This document shows, piece after piece, positions 1 through 8,877 of a stretch of DNA of 21,819 nucleotides. The DNA comes from Phlegmacium glaucopus (lineage: Eukaryota > Basidiomycota > Agaricomycetes > Agaricales > Cortinariaceae), in the NCBI GenBank assembly GCA_015039465.1, contig MU130572.1, forward strand, positions 275,357-297,175, written 5' to 3'. A program made the position numbers and the translations under genes. Below the pieces are notes generated by a model, which ran no database searches, was not told the origin of the DNA, and saw nothing but the letters and a program-made list of their open reading frames with translations. How positions within the stretch are numbered: position 1 is the stretch's first letter; every line of letters begins with the position of its first letter.

Positions 1-37
1 GCAGGTGGGGGATGTAGCAGGTGGGGGATGTAGCATG
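1..37. repeat. 16-bp tandem repeat at window edge
   Basis: The unit GCAGGTGGGGGATGTA occurs twice in a row and a third copy begins (GCA) before the pattern breaks into ATGTG. The array may extend left of the window. It precedes the larger GC-rich low-complexity tract downstream. Confidence 0.7.
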
Positions 38-559
38 TGTGGCGGTACGGTGGGGTTTGAGCTCGGTTGTTCGGTGGTAGCAGGTTTCGGGGCAGCTTCG
101 GGGTCTTGTCCTGGGTCTTCGCGGTCCGAAGGTTGCAACTACTGTGTCGGTGATTCGTGGGTTTTTACCTACCCTTGTTATCGCCCCCTCTACATGTCCG
201 TCTGCGGTCATTCTGCTTTTCCTCTAGCCCCCCATGCCCTCCATTTTTCTCATTTGCGATGTCCATGCAGGAATGCGCTGGCAAAATTAGTGATTGTTTT
301 AGTAAAAAATTTATCCTTTTGGAGACGACTATTCCGTCTACTCCTCCGCCGCTCGTATCGATGCGGAAGAGCGTTGGAGTTCACTCATTATTTTAATAAG
401 TAAGGGAGTCGGGGATGATTAGGCAACATCATTTTGGCTTGTCCTTGAAGACCCCTCGCCGTAGTGTCAACGAGGGGGCCTTGCAGAAGCTAGTCGGTGT
501 CGGTGGGAGGGTTGGTGATGTCGGGGACGGCTTGCGGTTGCAGCTAGTCTACGTTCTAG

Positions 560-1205
560 ACGGGTTTGGCTTCCACTGCTTCTGTCGTTGCTGCTTCTGC
601 TGCTTCTGTCGTTGCTGCTACTGCTATTTCTGTCGTTGCTGTTGCTGTTGCTTCTGTCGTTGTTGTTGTTGTTGCTGTTACGGTGGTTGTTGCAGTTACG
701 GTGGTGGTCGTTGTAGCAGTCGTGGTGGTGGTCGGTACAGTGGCCGCGGTTTTGGTCGGTGCAGTGGCCACGGTTTTGGTCGGTGCAGTGACGGTTTTGG
801 TGGTCGTTCCTATGGTCACGGTAGTGGTCACGGTGGTCGTCGTTGTGGTCGTGGTCGTTGTAGCGGTCGTTGTAGTGGTCGCCGTAGTGGTCGTGGTCGT
901 TGTGGTGTCTGCGGTCGCCGTAGTGGTCGTGGTCGTTGTGGTGCCTGCGGTCGTCGTAGTGGTCGTGGTCGCCACAGTGGTCATGGTCGTTGTAGTGGTG
1001 CCTACGGTCACCGTAGTGGTCGTGGTCGTTGCAGTCGTACCTGCGGTCGGCGTAGTGGTCGTGGTCGTTGCAGTCGTACCTACGGGGTCGGCGTAGTGGT
1101 CGTGGTCGTTGCAGTCGTACCTACGGTCGGCGTAGTGGTCGTGGTCGTTGCAGCGTCGACTGCGGTCGCGATGGTGGTCGGCGTACTTGTGCCGTTGCGC
1201 ATGCC
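560..1205. repeat. GTGGTCGTNG-rich minisatellite / low-complexity tract
   Basis: The tract is built from short words such as GTCGTTGC, GTGGTCGT and CGGTCG. From about 905 it becomes a proper tandem array: units beginning CGTAGTGGTCGTGGTCGTTG recur every 36 bp and then every 39 bp (one of 41 bp) up to about 1170. All long open frames through it are compositionally extreme: Gly/Arg/Cys-rich and Val-rich on plus, and an almost pure Thr stretch on minus (556-1011). I treat these as by-products of the repeat rather than genes. A mucin-like Thr-rich protein on the minus strand cannot be excluded, but no signal peptide or flanking unique coding sequence is visible. Confidence 0.7.
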
Positions 1206-2400
1206 GGTGGTTAAGTTTACTAGTCCCATTAACATAAAAAAAATTTTTATAAAATAAAATAAAATAAAGAGATTAACATAGAAGCATTTACATCTACAAG
1301 TTTACGTCTCAGGAGGGGTATGAGGAGGAGCAGATGTACCTAGTAGATCTTACTGACCACCTTAAGAAGCACCAGTACGCAATCCATCCATTGTGAAGAA
1401 CAGAAAAACAGATGTGTCGAGTAAATCTTACTGACCACCTTAATAAACACCAGTAAGTACATAATCCATTGTACAAGTTACGACGTCTGATAGTTCCAGT
1501 TAGGGTTCTATAGAAAGTGGGATAGTACCCTTTTCAGAACCAAATACGTAGTTTACTTCTAGGGCGTTTAGAGAGAGAAGTGTTGTATTTCGGATCCAAT
1601 AAATAGTTTGTAGTCCAATGAAGGAGGTAAGTTGGACATGAATGGGTCCAACGTCTATTCATAAGTGGGTAGGTTTCATTCATAATATAATAACACCTAC
1701 TAATTTAACAGTAGTTGAAGAACCATAATCTCTCGGCAGAAATGTGAAAACTTCCACTGGAAACCACACAATCTCCCGTAATACTGTTCCGTAAACTCCT
1801 TTTACTCCTCAACTACACCAGACTCTCACCACCCCTTGTAGAACGTGTATAAAACTACCGTTCAAAATAAAAAATAAAAATAAAACAGAAACCTTATTAA
1901 AAAAAAGTTAATCTCGAGGATACCAGTAGTTCAGGTCCTAGGGTGGAGGTAGTTAAGGTTAGGGTGGGGATAATGACCACCTCCATGATGTTTGGAAGTA
2001 GTAGAGGTAGAGTACTTGTAGAATCCATAACTAGTACTTGAAAGACTAACACCATTCTTTCCGGACCATACCACAATGTTTTTCATGTTCCGAGTATTAC
2101 GACGACACGTTAACTACCTGGTCTACGTAGTCGTTCCATTTACCGGAAACGGGTTTTTTCGATCGGTCTGTCTCGATCAACTTTAGAAAAACAGATTCAG
2201 GATGACCGTGAGGGTACACTGGTTCCGAAAAAGGTGGTAACGGGCAATAGGTCTCTACCAATTCACCGACCTCGCACTCCAAGAAAGTCACAGTAGTGAA
2301 CGGGGCAGAGGGTGTGAGTTAAGTCACGTGACCAAACCCTCTGCCCACGGCCTCTTACAGAAATTAGGGCAGATATCCGTATTTATTGAATAAGGCCGAG
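1206..2400. other. Intergenic, no recognisable gene; local 66-bp duplication
   Basis: No coding sequence with a recognisable family is visible on either strand. The longest minus-strand frame (2097-2291, 64 codons) matches nothing I know. The one clear structure is an imperfect direct duplication: about 66 bp starting CAGATGT at 1331 recurs at 1409. Both copies share the core ATCTTACTGACCACCTTAA and end near CCATTGT. The A-rich run at 1865-1910 may be a relic of an insertion tail, which is only a guess. Confidence 0.5.
2303..2346. repeat. 11-bp perfect inverted repeat around an E-box palindrome
   Basis: GGGCAGAGGGT (2303-2313) and its exact reverse complement ACCCTCTGCCC (2336-2346) flank a 22-bp loop that itself contains the palindrome TCACGTGA (2324-2331, CACGTG core). 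It could be a binding site, a hairpin or the edge of a mobile element. No gene start that it would serve is recognised. Confidence 0.55.
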
Positions 2401-2410
2401 CTGCCAGAAA

Positions 2411-2540
2411 CGGTCAGTTGGCTCAGTGGTCTTCAGCGCTGTGATGTGTCATCGGAGTGGCCCAGGGTTCGAATCCTGATATTGTACTTAATTATTAGCT
2501 GTGCAACATAATATATATATTTTTGTAAGGATAAGAAAAT
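2411..2540 (+). mobile_element. tRNA-derived SINE-like element (Pol III A and B boxes)
   Basis: An A box TGGCTCAGTGG (2419-2429) and a perfect B box GGTTCGAATCC (2465/2466-2475) lie about 47 bp apart, the spacing of an internal RNA polymerase III promoter. The sequence does not fold into a normal tRNA: the T stem is only CAGG/CCTG around an 8-nt loop, and the acceptor arm would have to overlap it. A tRNA-derived SINE head is therefore the better reading. Downstream is AT-rich sequence ending in an (AT)n run near 2510. No target duplication was identified, so the 3' limit is approximate. The alternative is a decayed tRNA pseudogene. Confidence 0.5.
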
Positions 2541-2903
2541 ACTGGATCCGAGCAGATCCTGATGGGATCCTGATACGATCCGAGCAGATCCTGATGGGAT
2601 TCTGATAGGATCCTAGTAGGATCTGCTCGGGATCCACTCGGAATCTGCTCGGACTAGGATCCGAGCATTCCGCTCGGAATATGCTCGGAATTTGGTCGGA
2701 CTGCTTGGAATATGCTCGGACTGCCTGGAATATGCACGGAATGAGTCCGAGTCAAATGAAAATTTGGCTGGGGGTCATACCAAGATTCTATTCCTAGCAG
2801 ATTCCGAGCAGTCCGAGCAAATTCCGAGCAGAATCCACTCGGATCCGCTCGGACTGGCTCGGATCCGCTCGGATCCGCTCGGAATGTGTGGGGGAGAGTA
2901 AAG
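2540..2903. repeat. Dense cluster of TGCTCGGA / TCCGAGCA words
   Basis: The words TCCGAGCA and TGCTCGGA, and close variants such as CTCGGATCC, occur well over ten times in both orientations in about 350 bp. They are often fused head to head into larger palindromes around GGATCC. This arrangement resembles the subterminal transposase-binding arrays of fungal hAT elements. No terminal inverted repeat or transposase belonging to it was found, so it may be one end of a broken or non-autonomous element. It ends at TGGGGGAGAGTAAAG (about 2889-2903). Confidence 0.55.
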
Positions 2904-3332
2904 ACCTCCATGTAATTAAGAGACAGATGAAAACTGATGATGAAGAAGATGCAGAAGGTAGTGATGAAGCATAATTTGTATTTCCAAATTCCCAATTTCT
3001 TTTGTTTGCTATTATTTGTTTCTACTGTCTTTGTAGTTTGCTATATATTAAATTTGCCCAATTGGTAAGGTGTGTCACATAACTAAGAAAACAACATTTT
3101 CAAACTCAGCTCAAAAACCCCATCAGAATGATGTATAACATCACCATATTCCCTAAATAGGAATGAGGTAGGACCAAACTAGGAATGGTGTGGGAATGGC
3201 CAGGACAATGGTGGGAATGACCAGGACAATGCCAGGACTCTTAGGACTATACCAGGAATAACAGGACTATACTAGAAATATAGGTCTGAACTAGGAATCC
3301 TAGCGGAGTCCGTCAGGACTTGGTGGGGGAGT
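2904..3332. other. Non-coding; second word cluster (CCAGGAC / AGGACTA / AGGAAT)
   Basis: The first half is AT-rich and featureless. From about 3166 the words AGGAAT, CCAGGACAATG and GGACTATA repeat. The cluster ends in CTAGGAATCCTAG (13-bp palindrome with one central base, 3291-3303) and then TGGGGGAGTGTAAAG. The last motif is nearly identical to the one ending the preceding word cluster, which suggests the two clusters are related element ends. It also resembles a polypurine tract followed by an LTR start (GGGGGAG then TGTAAAG), but no LTR body follows; Gag coding begins at once. Confidence 0.4.
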
Positions 3333-4652
3333 GTAAAGTTCTGGACATTAATGATGAGATTGCTTGGGCCATCCTTCATTCCAAGCTCAAACATTCATCG
3401 GGATCCAATAATTCTTTACCATTTGAATCAATCCCTGATTTATTTAAACATCTCGCTCCTCCATCCACTTCCTCTTCAATTCCTTCATTGGTTCTCACCA
3501 TTGCACCTCATCTCACATCCCTTACCCAAGGTTCCTCTCTTGACGAGCATCTTCTTAAGACTTGGAAGTTGCAACAAGCTTACTGTTCAGAAAAAGCTAT
3601 TGATCCGATTATTGATCTTATGCAATGCCAATACTTCCCTGATCCCATTCCACGCTCTATTTGGGGAAAAATCATCCAAGACCAATTCTGTTACAAACTT
3701 TCTTTTCTTTTTCTTTATCACCACCGAACACATGCCCGTTTCAACTACATGCACACTATGCCTTCCTTTCATCTCCGCCCCACATGCTTTCCTCTCTTCA
3801 TTCATATGTTTCACCTATTTATACACATGCATACCCTCTTACATGTGCTCGTTTCACCTTATGCACAACTCTCTCTTTTTACTATAAATACAGTATTTAC
3901 CACTCGATGTAACCTTAGCTAATTCTTGAGAATCTAACCTGGTTACTTTACTCTCAAACTCTCTCAAACTCCTAAGACTCTACTTCGAGAATCACTCTCT
4001 TAGTATTCTTTTGAGCTCATCGAACAACAAACAATCTCTTTATACGACTGTCTACGGTCAGAACTCTCTGAACCGTTTGAAGCTGTAACAAATTCATCAA
4101 TTTTGAGCAGCTCTATGGTTCTACAGATCACAACTATAGTCATCAGGATGATCATAAAGAGTTCATGGGAGGATATGTACTTACAAAGAAGGATCAGGTT
4201 TCAGCGAAGAAACCTGTTAGATCTGAAGCTGAATGGGTTTGTATGTTCTCTGCTTGGGAGGCGGCTGTACTCCTTCTTTTCCCCACCATCACATTGAACT
4301 CCAAAACTATCGTATCATTGTTGTTGAATCCTTCCGAGCAACTCCTCACAACCCTTCTATCGCTATTCAATTCGATGTTGAAGCCCGTGATTGCTACTCT
4401 CGCAGCCCTTATCACCTCAATAATAGGGACATGCTGCATGTACCTCTTTTGGTTCAACTCTTTTGTAGTTCAAATTCAAATTCCAAGCATGAATCGGACC
4501 CTTTGTTCTCTTCTTCATCGAAACGGGCTTTGGTTCCTTGTCAAAACTGGAGTCTGGGGATCTGCGATGATCCCTGTCTTAACCGAAGAAAGCATGGGGT
4601 CTGTTGTGAGTGTGGAGGCCAACATAGAGCCAAAGAAGTTCAAGGTTGTTGA
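3333..4652 (+). pseudogene. Ngaro Gag-like protein, interrupted by solo LTR and frameshift
   Basis: The frame runs from about 3333 (DINDEIAWAILHSKLKHSSG...) through PIPRSIWGKIIQDQF to 3688, stops making sense inside the inserted LTR, and resumes in register at 4096 with INFEQLYGS. Near 4285 one nucleotide has been lost. Coding then shifts to another frame that carries the C-terminal Cys-rich stretch (QNWSLGICDDPCLNRRKHG, then CCECGGQHR) typical of basidiomycete DIRS/Ngaro Gag proteins, ending at the TGA at 4650. The N-terminus is uncertain because the element's left end is missing. One Cys (near 4240, context SEAEWV-C-MFSAW) sits where Arg seems expected, a possible CGT-to-TGT change. Confidence 0.7.
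3689..4090. mobile_element. Solo LTR (402 bp) inserted in the Ngaro gag, 5-bp TSD AATTC
   Basis: The insert starts TGTTACA and ends TGTAACA, a perfect 7-bp terminal inverted repeat with the TG..CA ends of LTR retrotransposons. It is flanked by the direct repeat AATTC (3684-3688 and 4091-4095). Removing the insert plus one TSD copy rejoins the Gag frame exactly (GACCAATTC then ATCAATTTT). Inside, TATAAATA at about 3881 looks like the LTR promoter. No internal retrotransposon genes remain, so this is an LTR left after recombination between two LTRs. Superfamily (Gypsy or Copia) cannot be told from the LTR alone. Confidence 0.9.
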
Positions 4653-4800
4653 GAAAGGTTGCAAGACAAAAGACGAGATGGAAAAGAATCTGGTGTCGCA
4701 ACAAGCAGAAATAGCGCTAGGCGCACCTAGAACTTTTATATCAACTCCAAAATGAAAAGCTGAAGATTTGATTTATACTCCTTGATTTTGTCAATGCTAT
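4653..4800 (+). other. Gag to RT junction of the Ngaro element
   Basis: This short stretch between the Gag stop and the RT reading frame still looks derived from coding sequence (Lys/Glu/Arg-rich readings) but contains stops in all frames. It is probably a degenerate Gag tail or the start of the RT polyprotein. Confidence 0.4.
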
Positions 4801-6536
4801 ATGTGGTCTGATTCAATTAATCCTCGCTTGCCTGCTGTAATAAATACAGAAACTGCCAAACCTCTCCAATCCCCTCCTGAACATCTTCTAAATGATCCCA
4901 CGATACAATCTACACTCTCTCAGTTACAAGATTACGTCAAGATCGAAATCCTTTTGACATCGATAAACTTGAACTTTTCCTATCTGATCATCCTAATCAG
5001 AGATTTGTCGGATCTGTTATCAAAAGTTTACAGAAAGGATTCTGGCTGTTTGATGAGGGAGAATGGGACGAGGATGTTGAGGATATGGATAACTATAGTT
5101 CAGAGGATGTTGATTTGGATGTTATTTGCACTTTTCGAGACAAGGAATGTTTGAATAATCACTGGTCAGATGAACTTCCTTTCCAGCACCTTCTGCCTGG
5201 TATGAAATCATCCCCGATGTTTGTTATCTGGCAGAAAGGTAAACCCCGTGTTATAACAGACCATGCTGGATCCGGCCTCAATGATGGTATTCCCAGAGAA
5301 GAAAGCAAGGTTCAATATGATGATATGCATTCTTTCAGACAAGTCCTTCGTGAAGCTCATCAAAATAATCCTGGAGTCAACCTTATCCTATATAAATCTG
5401 ATGTCACTTCAGCCTTCTTGAATCTCCCAGCTCATCCAATTTGGCAACTAAGACAAGTTGTCTTGGTTGATAACAGGAAGTTCATTGTTTGTTGTCTGGT
5501 GTTTGGTAACAGAGCCTCACCACGTTGTTGGTGTGCTCTGTCAGCGCTTATTTGTTGGATCGGAGAACGCAAACTGGATATTATAGGTTTGCATGTCTAC
5601 ATGGATGATTATTTTGGATGGGACTATGCCTCAAATTTAATCTTTTTCCGAGGAGACAATCGACCAAAACGACAAGTACAACTTCTTCTTCTTTGGGAAT
5701 GAATTCTTTGTCCTTTCAAAGACAAAAAGCAAGAACATGGTAATCCTCTAAAGATTATAGGCTTTTGGGTGGATATCAACCTTGGTACCATTTCTTTATC
5801 TCCAGATTCAGCTCACAACATTGTTTCAAAAATTGACAACTTTCTTTCCACACCATCACAACAACAACATCTACATGAATGGCAACACCTGTCTGGCCAT
5901 TTAAACTGGCTCCTTAATGTTCTCCCATGGGGACATCCTGCCCTTTCTGAACTTTATCGCAAGACTAGCAGAAAATCCAAACCTTCAGGAAGAATTTTCT
6001 TGAATGCTACAGTTCATTCTGATCTTCGATGGCTAGCTGATACTATTCCAAAAGCCATTGGCGTTCGTTTTTTAGATGAAGGATATTGGTATAATTACAA
6101 TGCGGATGTTACTGTTTGGACAGACACCAATCTTAGAGATGGCCTCGCCTTTTCATATTCCAACAATGGTTTTGTCTACCAACTCAAACCACCTCCTCCT
6201 GACATTAAAATCAACATCCTATTCCTTGAACTCATTGCCATCATGTCTGCTATCCACTTCCTTGCATCCATGGCCCATCCACCCTGGCGCCTTCTCCTCT
6301 TTACTGACAGTCTTGACTCTGTTTTCATCTTCAATTCTCTTTCAGCTTCGGAAAATATTCATAATTCACCATTACTCGCCATTGCTAAGATCATTATACA
6401 ATCAGGAATCAATCTTCGAGTTCGTCACATTGAAGGTAAAAATAATATTCAAGCCGATCTACTCTCTCATCTTCTATTTGAAGATTATAGAAAGCAATTT
6501 CCACAAGGCCGCGTCTGCACCTTCATTCCTCCATAG
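4801..6536 (+). pseudogene. Ngaro reverse transcriptase-RNase H, frameshift plus TGA stop
   Basis: The N-terminal part starts at 4801 and shifts frame near 4935, where one base is missing in the codons after LQDY. One frame then runs to 6536, broken only by a TGA at 5700-5702. RT motifs are clear: GKPRVITDHAGSGLN, the catalytic SDVTSAFLNLP (first Asp), VFGNRASPRCW and the YMDD box in LHVYMDDYFGWD (about 5595-5630). Linker and thumb follow (IIGFWVDINLGTISLSP, HLSGHLNWLLNVLPWG). The RNase H shows VTVWTDTN, FLELIAIMSAIHFLAS, LLLFTDSLDSVFIFNSL and RHIEGKNNIQADLLSH, covering the D-E-D-D residues. The TGA falls between LLLLWE and ILCPFKDKK, in the RT-RH connection. This copy could not make an active enzyme without readthrough. 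Confidence 0.85.
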
Positions 6537-7561
6537 GAACTCTTACCAGCGCAATGGAGAGAGTGCTTTGAAATCTTCTGGGCGAGCCTCATAATGCTCG
6601 TCCAGTTTTTGGTCTTGTGAATATTGATTCCAGAGCTCTATTTCTTCAATCTGCTGCCATCGAAATAGGTACCACTAAAGGTTACCAAATGGGTGCTCGC
6701 GATTACATTGCTTTCTGTACAAAACATCATCTTCCTCTTGACCCTACGCCACTCACTTTATCAAGATACATCACTTATTCATCTCAATATATTGCGTCTG
6801 CTCCAAAATATCTCACTGGTGCAAGACATTTTCTATGAGACTTCTACCCCAACTTTGATCACAACCGAAACCATCCCCTTGTTCAATCTACTATCCGAGG
6901 TTCAGAGAAGATTCGTGGTGATCCTATCAAACATAAACTCCCATTGCGCCTATCCCATCTTGAAATCTTTCTTCAATTTGCAACATACACCAAACTCTAC
7001 GACAACCTCCTTTTTGCTACCATATTATCTTGTGCCTTTTATGCTTGTCATCATATGGGTGAATTGATCATAAAATCTGATCGCAGCCAATTTGATTGGT
7101 GAAAAATCATCAAGCGCTCATCTTTAATCTTTTTCAATAATCACGCCCAGTATCACTTACCTTTTCATAAAACAGACCCTTATTATCACAGCACCAACAT
7201 CCTATTCTCCAAACACACTTCCGTCAATCCTATTGCTCTACTCAAACAATATGTCTCTCTTCGTGATTCACTACATCACGCTCAACTTCCCCTTTTCCTT
7301 TGTGAAGATGGTTCAATCCCAAATTGAGCCTGGTTTGATTCTAAATTCTTTAATTTTGTTAACCAAGACTATGGTGGCCATTCAGCACGTGCTGGAGGTG
7401 CTACATATTACGCTTCTCTCGGTCTTTCAGAATCTATCATCCAAGCCATTGGTCGTTGGTCCTCTACAGCTTGGAAGACTTACATTCACGATAATCCTAC
7501 TATTCAAGCTGAGCAACGACTCGCTTCTATTCATTTCCATAATTGTTGTCACCCTACTTAA
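6537..7561 (+). pseudogene. Ngaro tyrosine recombinase, three in-frame TGA codons
   Basis: One frame (from EPHNARPVFGLVNIDSRAL at 6584 to TAA at 7559-7561) encodes a DIRS/Ngaro-type tyrosine recombinase. It is broken by TGA at 6836, 7100 and 7325 and preceded by a probable 1-nt loss near 6580. Visible parts are the N-terminal SAM-like DNA-binding part (GTTKGYQMGARDYIAF), the box-I region FYACHHMGELI, the box-II HxxR in GGHSARAGGATYYASLG, and the nucleophile context WKTYIHDNP. The first catalytic Arg, expected in the R-x-x-E-L pattern, reads His (CAT), which a CGT-to-CAT change would give. All three stops lie where the context suggests Arg: HFL-stop-DFYP, FDW-stop-KIIK and PN-stop-AWF. This fits CGA-to-TGA decay. 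Confidence 0.85.
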
Positions 7562-7660
7562 TTTTATTTTATTTTATTCCTTTTCTTTTTCATTTTTCGC
7601 TCCTCACTATCATTTTCTCTTCACCTCCACCATCCCCACACTCATCATTCATATGATAAT

Positions 7661-7761
7661 AGCCTCTAGCTCTCTGCTCTCACATCTCTGTAATTTTAGG
7701 ATTCGTCTTTGACGAATCACTTATCCGCTACCTTTATTGTTAAGTGTGCATTTCACTTAGG
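7661..7761 (+). repeat. Ngaro 3' split direct repeat, copy B1
   Basis: This 101-bp block is repeated at 8255-8355 with a handful of substitutions. It contains two small hairpins: GATTCGTC-TTT-GACGAATC and TAAGTG..CACTTA. In Ngaro/DIRS elements such repeats are thought to let the cDNA circularise and serve as recombinase sites. Confidence 0.85.
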
Positions 7762-8254
7762 TTGACATAAAGGCGGTTTCCAAGGGTAAGGAGTGTTTTT
7801 GGAGGCCTCTGCGCCCAGCTTAGTCAGAGGCAGTGGGGCTGCCTCTGACCTATGTCTCTCTCAGTTATATCCTGATGACATGCCTTCAAATCGCCACTGA
7901 CATATGTGCTATTGTTATAGCTGAGACTGTGTCAGCGGTGGAGGATTTGTAAGGTAGTCTCTTGATATAAGACCTGGGTGTCCTCGAGTCTGTCCTTCCC
8001 ATACACTCTCGGAGATCGCCCAGGTAAGCACTTTGTGCCCCAATCTCTCTCTATTTTTTCTCACCTCTCTTCGAATGTTAGGCTTCGCCTTCATTCTCGC
8101 ACAGTGAGAATATCTCTCTGCCATCGGCATCGCTGTCCTTCATTCTATACTACATTTTACTTTACTTACTCTTGGTTTCAGATTTATCTCTGCTAGAATT
8201 TCAGCTACCCACCCTCCCTCTCCTTTTTATGTATCTACTTTTCATACACTAGGT
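7762..8254 (+). other. Ngaro A2 segment between the B repeats (non-coding)
   Basis: This 493-bp stretch lies between the two B copies and, by analogy with intact Ngaro elements, should equal the element's left end (A1), which is not present upstream. It holds no credible gene. A hairpin-forming pair, GCCTCTG (about 7803) and CAGAGGC (about 7825), repeats once more as GCCTCTGAC (about 7841). The right half is pyrimidine-rich. Confidence 0.55.
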
Positions 8255-8355
8255 AGCCTCTAGCTCTCAGCTCTCACATCTCTGTAATTTTAGGATTTGT
8301 CTTTGACAAATCACTTATCCGCTACCTTTATTGTTAAGCGTGCATTTCGCTTAGG
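8255..8355 (+). repeat. Ngaro 3' split direct repeat, copy B2
   Basis: This is the second copy of the 101-bp block at 7661-7761 and marks the right end of the element. Where B1 has the GATTCGTC/GACGAATC hairpin, B2 has GATTTGTC/GACAAATC. Where B1 has TAAGTG/CACTTA, B2 has TAAGCG/CGCTTA. Both hairpins stay fully paired in both copies. Confidence 0.85.
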
Positions 8356-8824
8356 CCCACCATTGACATTAGTAAATTCCTTTATGGATAAGTTAAATAG
8401 AAATACTATTTTAAAAATATGAAATGCTATAATATACATATCAATGTTTGGTATTTGGCCAGCAGCTGAGCAGATCAGTCCTGCTTTCCCTCACATGAAA
8501 TTCATTTACATAATATATACTTTTCTGTTTTAATGTATTATTTTGTTCAAACCTAAATGTTTTATTGCTAACACAACAAAAAACATTTTTAGTTGCTAAC
8601 CAAAAACTCGGACGTCGAACGTTGAGTGTATACGTGTCCCACCCTGTCCCACCTTGGTCCACCGGTCACGGTCCCGATGTTCGAAGTATGAGCTTTGAGC
8701 TGATCACTCCGGATTGCCAAATGCGCATATCCGGGTTCTTGGCGAGTGATATCGGGTCGAGTTCCTAGTGATGCATACAAGTGCATACATCAATGATCAG
8801 AGTCTTCGTGATATGTATGATAGG

Positions 8825-8832
8825 TGACGTCA
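8825..8832. promoter_or_regulatory. CRE/ATF-type palindrome TGACGTCA
   Basis: This is a perfect 8-bp consensus for bZIP (CREB/ATF) factors, 38 bp upstream of a TATA box on the plus strand. Function is inferred from the match and position only. Confidence 0.35.
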
Positions 8833-8869
8833 ATATCTCCAGATCATACAGGACGGCACTTTTCGGGGG

Positions 8870-8877
8870 TATATATA
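8870..8877 (+). promoter_or_regulatory. TATA box (TATATATA)
   Basis: TATATATA follows a G-run and lies about 140 bp upstream of the short frame at 9016. Together with the upstream TGACGTCA it suggests a plus-strand promoter, but a TATA-like word alone in intergenic DNA is weak evidence. Confidence 0.3.

Larger units (their letters stand above)
3333..8355 (+). mobile_element. Decayed Ngaro-type (DIRS superfamily) tyrosine-recombinase retrotransposon
   Basis: In order the element holds a Gag remnant, a reverse transcriptase-RNase H, a tyrosine recombinase and, at the 3' end, two 101-bp direct repeats (7661-7761 and 8255-8355) separated by 493 bp. This gene order with no integrase, and a B1-A2-B2 end, is the published layout of Ngaro-like elements, which move by a recombinase and do not make target duplications. 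A matching A1 copy should lie 5' of gag. Nothing between 3060 and 3333 resembles A2, so the left end appears lost or replaced. All three genes carry frameshifts and/or TGA stops and one solo LTR is inserted, so the copy is dead. Confidence 0.8.

Noticed and set aside
556..1011. Minus-strand Thr-rich frame resembling a mucin
   Set aside because: Produced by the same repeat; no signal peptide, anchor or unique sequence. Kept only as a low-interest possibility.
415..1257. Long plus-strand frame rich in Gly, Arg and Cys
   Set aside because: Its body is the reading of a GTGGTCGT minisatellite; other frames are equally open and equally biased, and no unique domain flanks it.
2097..2291. Minus-strand 64-codon frame
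   Set aside because: No family resemblance, no promoter or splice context; length compatible with chance.
2404..2490. Functional tRNA gene
   Set aside because: A and B boxes are good but the T stem is short with an 8-nt loop and the acceptor arm would overlap it; SINE-like reading preferred.
3689..3922. Continuation of the Gag frame past 3688
   Set aside because: These codons lie inside the inserted solo LTR; true Gag coding resumes at 4096.
8441..8786. Overlapping frames of 65-73 codons in intergenic DNA
   Set aside because: Both strands are equally open and nothing is recognisable.
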